In this document: piece by piece, positions 9,150-16,493 of the stretch
How the letters are laid out: each line of letters starts with the position of its first letter
Numbering within the stretch: the stretch's first letter is position 1
Source of the DNA: Cupriavidus sp. EM10
GTDB lineage: Bacteria; Pseudomonadota; Gammaproteobacteria; Burkholderiales; Burkholderiaceae
Length of the DNA: 64,000 bases
NCBI RefSeq assembly: GCF_018729255.1
Contig: NZ_CP076061.1
Coordinates: 1,612,001-1,676,000 of the forward strand
Direction: 5' to 3'
Translations under genes and position numbers: made by a program
The notes under the pieces: generated by a model
What the model was told of the DNA's origin: nothing
What the model saw: only the letters and a program-made list of their open reading frames with translations
Database searches by the model: none

Positions 9150-9736
9150 CGCATGGCCTCCCGGCTGCGCAGCGGTTCAGGGTTGCGTGACCAGACTTCG
9201 AGCAGGAAGTCCGGCTCCAGATGCCGTACATGCCGATGCAGGCCCGGCTGGCGCGCGATGGCGGCATGCACGTGACGGGTGGAGATCCGCCGGTCGGCGA
9301 ACGGATGCATCCAGTGGCAGGCGACGATGGTGCCGGCAGGCGTCAGCGCCCGGGCGGCCCGTTCGGCAGTCTGCTGCCACGGCGCCGGGTCGAAGTAGTA
9401 GCCCAGCTCGCTCAGCACGATCAGGTCGAACTGGCCGGCCGGCCATTGCTCGGGCAGCCGCGCCACGCGCGCCTCCACATGCGCCACGCCCGCCATGCGC
9501 GATTGCGTGCGCTCGATGGCGCGCGGCACGAGGTCCACGGCCAGCAGCGCGTCGCAGCGCGTCGCCAGCCGCTCTGTCAGCATGCCGGTGGCACAGCCGG
9601 CCTCCAGCGCGCGGGCGTAGCGCGGCTCGGGCAGGGCGGCCATCAGCAGGTCGCGCTTGCGCGCTTCGTACCAGAGCGAGGCGAATCCCCACGGGTCGTC
9701 CTGCTCGAAAATCGCGGTGAAATCCGTGGTTGTCAT
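9146..9736 (-). CDS. NodS-like class I SAM-dependent methyltransferase
   Basis: A 196-residue protein starting MTTTDFTAIFEQDDPWGFAS. The SAM-binding loop ALEAGCATGMLTERLA is followed by the acidic strand-2 end LLAVDLV and by FDLIVLSELGYYF. The N-terminal EQDDPWGF and the LSELGYY stretch are characteristic of the NodS family, which N-methylates the deacetylated amino sugar of Nod factors. A methyl transfer onto an amine or sugar is therefore the best guess. It overlaps the GT2 gene by 4 bp and the acyl-CoA dehydrogenase-like gene by 4 bp, so the three are translationally coupled. Confidence 0.88.
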   Translation of the reverse strand: MTTTDFTAIFEQDDPWGFASLWYEARKRDLLMAALPEPRYARALEAGCATGMLTERLATRCDALLAVDLVPRAIERTQSRMAGVAHVEARVARLPEQWPAGQFDLIVLSELGYYFDPAPWQQTAERAARALTPAGTIVACHWMHPFADRRISTRHVHAAIARQPGLHRHVRHLEPDFLLEVWSRNPEPLRSREAMR

Positions 9737-10747
9737 AGTCCGTGCTCGCCGTTGCCCTGGCTCAGACAATCGCCAAGCTTTGCCAGGTCGCGTTCCGCGT
9801 GGCTTTGTCGAAGGAAGACGGGCAGGTCGGCAAACAGCGCCGCCAGCCGCGCATCGCGGCACAGTGGGCCGGCGCCAAGCACGTTGCCGGCGCGCTGAAG
9901 CACGCGTAGCACGGTGGCCTCGACCGCCGCGCGCAGCCGCATGGCAGGCACGTAAGCGTCCGCCGACGGCTGCGCATCGATCCACGCAGCCGTTTCGCGC
10001 AGCAAGGCCGCGGCGGCGTGCAGGTCGGTGTCGATGGCGCCCAGGTGCGCGGCGGCATGCGGGTCGCCGTGTCGGCATACCGCGCGCCGCACGGCATGCT
10101 CGAACGGCAGCACCGCGCCGTACCAGCAGGCGGCAATGCCCGCGCCGCCATGCCAGAAACCCGGGCGGTCCAGATAGGCGCCAGCGGGGCCAACCTGCAA
10201 GGCGGGACAGCCGTCGAGCAGGACGTCGCCGCTGCGTGTGTCCCGCATGCCCACGGCGTGCCATCCCTCGTCGGTGATGCGGACGCCGGGACCCTGCATG
10301 TCGATGGCCGCGATCAGCGCGCCGCCGTGGCCGTCGTGGCAGGTGACCAGCGCGTGAGACACGTCCCGCGCGCCCGAGCACCATGCCTTGCGGCCGTCGA
10401 GCCGGAGCGGCCGGCCGTGGGCGATGCCGCTGCGCGCCGCCAGGGCCCGGGTGTCGGAATCGATGGCTGCCCGCGCCTGCACGCGCGCATCGGGCGGCTC
10501 GGCGGCCCAGACCGCCCAGCGCGTATCGGGGCGGGGCGGGCTTGCGCGACCTCGGCAAGAATGGCCAGCGCGTCGGCGTGCGCTTCGAACAGCTTGATGG
10601 CGACCGCGCCGTGCGTGGCGGCGATGTCCGCAAACAGTCGCCAGCGCGCAAGCGTCTGCCCACGACCAGGCAGGGGATGCCGTCGGGCGTGTCGTAGCTG
10701 TGAGTTGGCGTTTCAAGTCGCAATCCGGGCGTGTCGTCGGAAATCAT
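9733..10747 (-). CDS. Acyl-CoA dehydrogenase-like protein, frame interrupted twice
   Basis: The coding run starts at the ATG at 10747 and reaches the stop at 9733 only if two bases are restored. The first is in the C4 run read from the minus strand at 10673-10676, giving ...DGIPLPGRGQTLARW. The second is in the C4 run at 10528-10531, giving ...AQARPAPDTRWAVWAA. The result is about 338 residues. The central part has SGIAHGRPLRLDGRKAWCSG, matching the flavin-domain beta-sheet of acyl-CoA dehydrogenases, and the C-terminus is the helical bundle. Such short paralogues often act in secondary or glycolipid pathways. Substrate unknown. It leads the leftward set with the methyltransferase and GT2. 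Confidence 0.72.
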
Positions 10748-10960
10748 GGCGGCGGGCGGTGCATTCCTATGCACCGCGCACCGCAAGTTCCTTGCCAGTG
10801 CGTTGGCGCACCGCAGCGCATCGGGAACTGCGCATGGCACGTGTTTCGCAGTCAGGGCAGGTTGCTGGCCAGCCCGGCGGCCGGCGCCCATATTTGCCGG
10901 TTGGTTGTAGGGCTTACAAGTGCCGTGGCCGGGGCGGCGGGGTGATCGGGGCGTCGCCCC

Positions 10961-11004
10961 AGGTTAGCGCCGGGTTAGCGCGGGGTTAGCGCCGGGTCAG
11001 CGCC
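10961..11004. repeat. Four imperfect tandem copies of GGGTTAGCGCC
   Basis: An 11-bp unit, GGGTTAGCGCC with small variations, is repeated about four times head to tail. The last copy overlaps the stop codon of the small leftward gene ending at 10997. The rest of the 10748-10996 gap contains no gene I can support. The repeat may be slippage-prone and lies just downstream of the small gene. Confidence 0.75.
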
Positions 11005-11266
11005 GGCCAGATTCGATCGCCTTGAGCATGGCCCGCCGGTAGGCGCGGTCGACGGCTAGCGTCCGGCACAGCAGTTCCAGCAGCCGCTCGGAATGTACGG
11101 TGGAGTAACCCTTCTGCTTCAGGTTGCGAAGATAGCGGAGCCGGTCGCGGATCTCGTCGCGCAGGCGCTGTATCCGGCAGTCCACCGGGAATATGTCTCT
11201 CTCGATCAAGGCCTGTTGCCGCTGCATGTCCAGGTCGTGGTCGCTGTACCGCATGCGATCCATCAC
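10997..11266 (-). CDS. Small hypothetical protein
   Basis: An 89-residue, highly charged, helical protein starting MMDRMRYSDHDLDMQRQQAL, with many Arg, Leu and Glu residues and no signal peptide or membrane segment. Codon use is normal for the window. It is likely cytoplasmic; the heptad-like spacing of Leu (IQRLRDEIRDRLRYLRNL) suggests a coiled coil. It lies 98 bp downstream of the selenouridine synthase gene on the same strand. I do not recognise the family. Confidence 0.5.
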   Translation of the reverse strand: MMDRMRYSDHDLDMQRQQALIERDIFPVDCRIQRLRDEIRDRLRYLRNLKQKGYSTVHSERLLELLCRTLAVDRAYRRAMLKAIESGRR

Positions 11267-11364
11267 ACTTATCCGGTTGATCCGTATGGGCGAGGACTCG
11301 CATCAATCGTTCCGGGTGGGGCGGGTCGACCTTTCGTCCCTCGTGGCGGCGCGGCAAGCACCGC

Positions 11365-12426
11365 CTACCCCGGCCAGCGCGCGCCGACCCGATCCGCGAT
11401 GACCTTCGCCAGGGCGGCGATGCCTTCGGTCGAAAGGCAGTCCGCCGGTACCCGCATGCGGTCGTCCCACCGATGGAAATGCTTGCGCTGCGACCGCGCA
11501 TAGGACGGATCGTAGTGGCGGTTGGCCAGTTCGGCGAACAGGCCCGGCAGGTCGCGGGCGCGCGCCATGGCCTGCCATTCATCGATGGTGGCATTGCCGT
11601 GCAGGGGCCTGAGCCGCCCCAGCTGTTCGGCCAGCCACTCAGGCCGGTCGCCCAGGTACGCGTAGTCGCGCAGCAGATAGGCCAGCCGCGCCGGCATCGG
11701 CACCTCGATTTCCAGGCACAGGCTGTCGCGCATGCGGGCAACCAGCGGCACGGGCAGGTTGAGCTGGCCGATGCGCGCGCCTTCGCCTTCGACAAACAGC
11801 GGTCGGGACAGGTCGATGCGCTCGATGGCATCGGCCAGCGCCGTCTCGAAGCCGGTCTGCGACGGTTGCGGCAAGTCCGGCAGCGCGCCCAGCAGCGATC
11901 CCTTGTGCCGGGCCAGGCCTTCGATATCGACGACCTGTTCGCCCAGGGCCGCCAGGGCTTGCAGCACGCGCGTCTTGCCGCTGCCGGTGGCGCCGCAGAT
12001 CACCACCAGCGGCAACTGGGGCGCCAGCGCTTCCAGGGCGTCGATGACATGGCGCCGCCATGACTTGTAGCCGCCGGCCAGCTGCTGGGCGTCCCAGCCC
12101 ACCATGCGCATCCAGGTGGTCATCGCGGCGCTGCGCAGCCCGCCGCGCCAGCAGTAGACCAGCGGCGCCCAGCCCTGCGGCCGGTCGGCAAACACGCCGT
12201 GCAGATGGCGGGCCAGGTTGGCCGCCACCATGGCGCCGCCCAGCCGGCGGGCCTCGAAGGCGCCGGCCTGCTTGTATACCGTGCCGACGATGCGCCGCTG
12301 CTCGTTGTCGAGCACCGGGCAGTTGATCGCGCCCGGAATATGGTCGATCTCGAACTCGGCCGGCGAGCGCGCGTCGATGATGGTGTCGAAGGCGTGGCGG
12401 TCTTCCACGCGTACGTAGGGTTTCAT
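11365..12426 (-). CDS. selU: tRNA 2-selenouridine synthase
   Basis: A 353-residue protein starting MKPYVRVEDRHAFDTIIDAR. The N-terminal rhodanese domain has its catalytic Cys in VYCWRGGLRS and an early IIDARSPAEFE. A second domain carries the Walker A motif CGATGSGKTRVL. This two-domain layout is that of SelU/YbbB (MnmH), which geranylates 2-thiouridine at the tRNA wobble position and replaces sulfur by selenium using selenophosphate. The length fits the family. Selenophosphate synthetase (SelD), usually its neighbour, is not in this window, so the selenium donor must come from elsewhere or only the geranyl-transfer step may be used. Confidence 0.93.
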   Translation of the reverse strand: MKPYVRVEDRHAFDTIIDARSPAEFEIDHIPGAINCPVLDNEQRRIVGTVYKQAGAFEARRLGGAMVAANLARHLHGVFADRPQGWAPLVYCWRGGLRSAAMTTWMRMVGWDAQQLAGGYKSWRRHVIDALEALAPQLPLVVICGATGSGKTRVLQALAALGEQVVDIEGLARHKGSLLGALPDLPQPSQTGFETALADAIERIDLSRPLFVEGEGARIGQLNLPVPLVARMRDSLCLEIEVPMPARLAYLLRDYAYLGDRPEWLAEQLGRLRPLHGNATIDEWQAMARARDLPGLFAELANRHYDPSYARSQRKHFHRWDDRMRVPADCLSTEGIAALAKVIADRVGARWPG

Positions 12427-12622
12427 GGGAGCAAGGTCCTGCCGGCCGGGGGGAGGGTCCACTTTACCGGAGCCGGCCAGGCGCGGCACCGTGGGAGTGT
12501 GCGATAGCCGGCACTTGGCCCCGCGGCGCAAGCCGCCTGCGTGCTATCCTGCGCCGGCCTGCTTTTGCAAGGATCCGGTAAGAATCCGGCGGCATCATCG
12601 TGATTCTTCGCGGACTTTCGCC

Positions 12623-13537
12623 ATGTCGACAACCCAAACCACCTCCGCCCCGAAGGGACCCCCAGGTCTGGTCGATGCGTTCGGCTGCTCGGCGGACAAG
12701 CTCGGTGCCGACCAGGCGCTGTCGGGGAGCGACGTCCAGTTCTATCGCAAGAGCTCGCGTCTGCAGTCGGGCCAGATCGCCATGCCGGCGGCCGAGCGCG
12801 GGTTTGTCACGGGCGTCGCCCTGCAGGCTGGCCACCGTCGCCGCATCATCGCGGGCCGCCACGCGCGCACGCACGATTTCGCGGCCGGCGACATCTATGT
12901 CCGCAGCCTGTCCGAAGACTACAAGGCCGATTACCAGACCGGTTTCGACTTCATCCTGATGGAGCTGCCGCGCAGCTTTATCGAGCGCACCAGCAGCGAG
13001 CTGGGCCGTGGCCGGCAGCGCGCCCTGCGCGAGACCGCCGGCCAGCCGGACCCCGTGCTGGCGCATCTGGCCCAGGCGATGGTGCCTGCGCTGAGCCATC
13101 CGGAACATGCGTGCCGCCTGTTCATCGACCAGCTCAGCCTGACCATCGGCGCGCATCTGGTAAGCCAGTATGGCGATGAGCCGGTGGCGTCGCGCAAGGT
13201 CAACCGGCTGCTGTCGCCGCGCTGCGTGGCCCGGGCCAAGGAACTGCTGGCCGCAAAGATCGATGGCGACCTGTCGATTGCCGACGTGGCCGACGCCTGC
13301 CACCTGTCGCGCAGTCATTTCACGCGGGCATTTCGCGATACCACCGGGCAGACGCCCTATCAGTGGCTGATGGCCCAGCGGCTGGAGCGCGCCTGCGTGC
13401 TGCTGCGCGACGCCGCCGTGCCGTTGGCCCAGGTCGCCATGGTCTGCGGCTTTTCCGACCAGAGCCATTTCACGCGCGTGTTCGCCCGGCATATGGGCAT
13501 GGCGCCCGGTATCTGGCGCCGCCGGCATCTCGCCTAG
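12623..13537 (+). CDS. AraC-family transcriptional regulator
   Basis: A 304-residue protein starting MSTTQTTSAPKGPPG. The N-terminal 200 residues form a sensor domain with no clear ligand motif. The C-terminal AraC/XylS DNA-binding domain has a first helix-turn-helix in LSIADVADACHLSRSHFTRA and the second with the family signature QVAMVCGFSDQSHFTRVFAR. It probably regulates a neighbouring or distant operon; nothing in the flanking 200 bp identifies its operator. It is divergent from selU (196-bp gap) and 201 bp before the histidine kinase gene. Confidence 0.9.
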   Translation: MSTTQTTSAPKGPPGLVDAFGCSADKLGADQALSGSDVQFYRKSSRLQSGQIAMPAAERGFVTGVALQAGHRRRIIAGRHARTHDFAAGDIYVRSLSEDYKADYQTGFDFILMELPRSFIERTSSELGRGRQRALRETAGQPDPVLAHLAQAMVPALSHPEHACRLFIDQLSLTIGAHLVSQYGDEPVASRKVNRLLSPRCVARAKELLAAKIDGDLSIADVADACHLSRSHFTRAFRDTTGQTPYQWLMAQRLERACVLLRDAAVPLAQVAMVCGFSDQSHFTRVFARHMGMAPGIWRRRHLA

Positions 13538-13738
13538 CGCCGTGGTGGTGATATTGCGTCACATATAGCGCGGCAATCCGGCGCGCAGACGTTCAACCAG
13601 CGGCACAAATTCACAAGGCAAATGCCCACGCATGCCGTAGATTGCGTCTGACTGCCGCACGGCGCGCCACCTGAAGCCACGCGCTTCCGGACCGGGGCCG
13701 CCCGCGGTGTTTCATCGTTGCCTACTGGAGATGCCGCC

Positions 13739-14635
13739 GTGATACCGCAAAGCGACCCGCCCACGGGGCCGGCATGCCAGCTTGACGCCATCCGTATGGT
13801 GCGCGACATCGCCGATGCCATCGAGCGGCGCATCCAGGAAAACCTCAGCGGCACCGGCGAGGAATCGGGCGCATGCCGCAGCGACACCGCCATCAGCCAG
13901 TGCCTGCAGGAGCAGATGGTGCATCTGTCGCGCGTGGCCACGCTGGGCACGCTGGCGGCGTCGATTGCCCACGAGATTCGCCAGCCCCTGACCGCCATCC
14001 GCATCGAGGCCGGCACCATCGAACGCTGGATGAACCGTGACGCGCCGATGGCCGACGAGGTCACCGAAGGCATTCGCCGCATCCAGGAACAATCCGAGCG
14101 CGCCGAGCGCGTGATCCGCAGCCTGCGAGCGCTGATGCGGCGCGAACCGTTGCCGCCGCAGCCATTCCGGCTGGACGACGCGCTGCGCGAGGTGCTGCCG
14201 CTGGCCGATTGCCGGATCAGCGTCGCCAGCGTCGACCTGCGGCTCGACCTCGACGCGCAGCTGCCGCCAGTACACGGCGATCGCGTGCAGATCCAGCAGG
14301 TCATGCTCAACCTGCTGCTCAACGCGGTGGAGGCCCGCCGCGAGGGCCCGCCGGGCCACGCCCGGGTGACGGTGCGCACGCGGCTGGATGCGGACGGGAT
14401 GGTCATTTTCGAAGTCATCGACAATGGCCGGGGCATCGAACCGGCGCAACTGGCGAGGGTCTTCGAGCCGTTCTTCAGTACGAAGGACGACGGCATGGGC
14501 ATCGGACTCGCCATCTGCCGCTCGATCGTCGAACTCCATGGCGGCACCATTGCCGCCGTGTCGGGCGACGGCCAGACCACGGTGACCGTGACCTTGCCGC
14601 CGGCGCCCGGCGGGCTGTCGTCGAACGTGCCCTGA
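13739..14635 (+). CDS. Orphan sensor histidine kinase
   Basis: A 298-residue kinase read from the GTG at 13739, preceded by GGAG at 13727-13730; a TTG at 13718 is also possible. The phosphoacceptor His is in ASIAHEIRQPLTAI. The ATP-binding domain has an N-box in LNLLLNAVEA, a G1 box DNGRGI, an F-box FEPFFSTK and a G2 box GMGIGLAI. There is no transmembrane helix and no recognisable PAS or GAF sensor, so it should be a soluble kinase sensing through a short N-terminal region. No response regulator is adjacent. The H-box type resembles the histidine kinase at 23379, so cross-talk with the FixJ-type regulator at 24282 is conceivable. Confidence 0.88.
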   Translation: MIPQSDPPTGPACQLDAIRMVRDIADAIERRIQENLSGTGEESGACRSDTAISQCLQEQMVHLSRVATLGTLAASIAHEIRQPLTAIRIEAGTIERWMNRDAPMADEVTEGIRRIQEQSERAERVIRSLRALMRREPLPPQPFRLDDALREVLPLADCRISVASVDLRLDLDAQLPPVHGDRVQIQQVMLNLLLNAVEARREGPPGHARVTVRTRLDADGMVIFEVIDNGRGIEPAQLARVFEPFFSTKDDGMGIGLAICRSIVELHGGTIAAVSGDGQTTVTVTLPPAPGGLSSNVP

Positions 14636-14657
14636 TACGCCGGGGCGGCGTCCGAGC

Positions 14658-15734
14658 CTATCGCTGCAGGATGACCGCGCTGTCCAGCGCCGCGAGTCGG
14701 GGGCAGCCCAGCTGTGCCATCGCCACTTCCAGCTCGGTCTGCAGCATCGTCAGCATATGGGCCACGCCGGGCATGCCGCCCACGGCCAGCGCGTGCAGGA
14801 TCGGCTGGCCGATCAGCACGGCCCTGGCGCCCAGCGCAATGGCCTTGGCGATATCGGTGCCGCGCCGGATGCCGCCGTCCAGCAGGATCGGCACCGCGCC
14901 GTTCACGGCCTGCACCACGGCCGGCAGGGCGTCGATGGTGGCGGGCGCCGTATCCAGCGTGCGGCCGCCGTGGTTCGACACGACGATGCCCGCCACGCCG
15001 GCATCGAGGGCGGGCCGGACATCGGCCGGATTGAGCAGTCCCTTGACCAGCACCGGCAGCGACGTCTGGCTGCACAGCCATGCCACGTCCTGCCAGGTCG
15101 GCGCGTGCGCCAGCATGCCGCGGAAAACCGGGCTGCCACGGCTGGCGTCCTGGGGCGCCTCAGCCGGAAAATCGGCCAGGTTGACGGCCCGGACGCCGTT
15201 GGGCAGCCGGAATCCCGCACGCTGCTCGACATTGCGGATGCCGTTGACCACGGCATCGATGGTCAGCACGATGGCCCGGTAGCCAGCCTGCTCGGCGCGG
15301 CGCACCAGCGTCAGCGTGTCTTCGCGGCGCGGCTGCAGGTACAGCTGGAACCACAGCGTCGTGGTGGACGTGCGGGCGATGTCTTCGAGCGACACGCTGG
15401 CCTGCGTGCTGACCGTCATCCAGGTACGTGTCAGCGACGCCGCGTGCACCGTGGCCAGTTCGCCATCGGGGTGCGAGAGTTTGTGATAGGCAGTGGGGGC
15501 GATCAGCAGCGGATAGTCGAGCACCTGGCCGAACAGCTCGGAACTGGCCGAGGCCTGCGACATGTCGACCAGCGCGCGCGGCATCAGGCGGATGCGCTCG
15601 AAGGCGGCCAGGTTGTCGCGCTGGGTGATGCCGTCGGCGGCGTACCCGGCGATATATGCGGCAATCGACGGATGCACGCACTCGCGGAAGTGGCGCTCGT
15701 AGTCGCGCACGGAAACGGTATCGGCAGGAATCAT
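14658..15734 (-). CDS. FMN-dependent alpha-hydroxy-acid oxidase/dehydrogenase
   Basis: A 358-residue protein starting MIPADTVSVRDYERHF. Family marks include LIAPTAYHKL early on, the active-site stretch VSNHGGRTLD and the phosphate-binding LLDGGIRRGTDIAKAIALGA near the C-terminus. It oxidises an L-2-hydroxy acid (lactate, glycolate or mandelate class) to the 2-oxo acid using FMN. The sequence alone does not separate oxidase from quinone-linked dehydrogenase; no membrane-binding insert is obvious. It lies 2 bp after the dioxygenase gene on the same strand, so the two are probably co-transcribed. Confidence 0.88.
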   Translation of the reverse strand: MIPADTVSVRDYERHFRECVHPSIAAYIAGYAADGITQRDNLAAFERIRLMPRALVDMSQASASSELFGQVLDYPLLIAPTAYHKLSHPDGELATVHAASLTRTWMTVSTQASVSLEDIARTSTTTLWFQLYLQPRREDTLTLVRRAEQAGYRAIVLTIDAVVNGIRNVEQRAGFRLPNGVRAVNLADFPAEAPQDASRGSPVFRGMLAHAPTWQDVAWLCSQTSLPVLVKGLLNPADVRPALDAGVAGIVVSNHGGRTLDTAPATIDALPAVVQAVNGAVPILLDGGIRRGTDIAKAIALGARAVLIGQPILHALAVGGMPGVAHMLTMLQTELEVAMAQLGCPRLAALDSAVILQR

Positions 15735-15736
15735 CG

Positions 15737-16423
15737 TCAAAGCTCGGCCCAGCGGCGCAGCAGGTTGTGATAGTGGTTGACCAGCGACAGCACCGCGTCG
15801 TCGCCGTCGCCAAGGCGCGTGCGGATGCCGATGATCGTCATGTCGAGTTCGTGCAGCGCGGTGCGCATGCCGTCGTCCTTGACCATCGACTGGGCCCAGA
15901 AGAACGACGCCCAGCGGCAACCGCGCGTGACGGGCGTGACGCGGTGCAGCGACGAGGCAGGATACACCACCATATGGCCGGCCGGCAGCTTGACGGTGTG
16001 CGTGCCGAACAGGTCCTGGACAACCAGTTCGCCGCCGTCGTATTCGTCGGGATCGGACAGGAACAGTGTGGTTGAGACATCGGCGCGCATGCGCATGCCG
16101 CCCGTGCCGGGCATGGTGCGGATGGCGTTGTCGACATGCGTGCCGAATGTCATGCCGGGCTCGTAGCGGTTGAACATCGGCGGCAGTACGCGCAGCGGCA
16201 GCGCGGCGGAATGGTAGGTGGCGCTACGGCCCAGCGCCTGCAGCACGAAGTCGGCCAGCTCCAGCGCCTCGGCGCTGTTCACGGGCAACTGCAGGTTGGC
16301 CTTGGCCTGCGCCGCCAGGTCGCCGGCCGTGACGCGGCCATCGACCCACGTCGACGCCTCCAGGCGCTGCCTGAGCGCGCGGACTTCGTCGGGTGTCAGG
16401 ACGTTTGGAATCTGGATCAGCAT
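15737..16423 (-). CDS. piuC: PiuC-type Fe(II)/2-oxoglutarate dioxygenase (PKHD-type hydroxylase)
   Basis: A 228-residue protein starting MLIQIPNVLTPDEVRALRQR. The iron ligands are the HxD of FGTHVDNAI and the distal His of PASSLHRVTPV. The Arg of RGCRWASFFWAQS binds 2-oxoglutarate. Length and motifs match PiuC/YbiX, which are found beside TonB-dependent siderophore receptors of the PiuA/Fiu type and are thought to act in iron or siderophore handling. Here it follows just such a receptor gene on the same strand, 70 bp apart, with a hairpin in between. Confidence 0.92.
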   Translation of the reverse strand: MLIQIPNVLTPDEVRALRQRLEASTWVDGRVTAGDLAAQAKANLQLPVNSAEALELADFVLQALGRSATYHSAALPLRVLPPMFNRYEPGMTFGTHVDNAIRTMPGTGGMRMRADVSTTLFLSDPDEYDGGELVVQDLFGTHTVKLPAGHMVVYPASSLHRVTPVTRGCRWASFFWAQSMVKDDGMRTALHELDMTIIGIRTRLGDGDDAVLSLVNHYHNLLRRWAEL

Positions 16424-16453
16424 GATGGGGAATCTTCGACGGGTTCGCAGAAC

Positions 16454-16486
16454 GGCCAGCCTCCCCTGTCGTAAAGGAGGCCGGCC
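16454..16486. terminator. Hairpin between receptor and piuC genes
   Basis: An 11-bp inverted repeat with one mismatch: GGCCAGCCTCC at 16454-16464 pairs with GGAGGCCGGCC at 16476-16486 across an 11-nt loop. It lies just past the stop of the leftward receptor gene and before the piuC start. There is no T-run on either strand, so it may stabilise mRNA or partly terminate rather than act as a strong intrinsic terminator. Confidence 0.5.
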
Positions 16487-16493
16487 GGATGGG

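Noticed and set aside
9146..10891. A long leftward 581-codon frame spanning methyltransferase and acyl-CoA dehydrogenase regions
   Set aside because: Its middle is an out-of-frame Arg/Pro-rich translation; the methyltransferase has its own start at 9736 and the dehydrogenase reads in other frames.
13546..13562. CRP/FNR-like site GTGA...TCAC before the orphan kinase
   Set aside because: The spacer between half-sites is 7 bp instead of 6, and it stands alone; I consider it chance.
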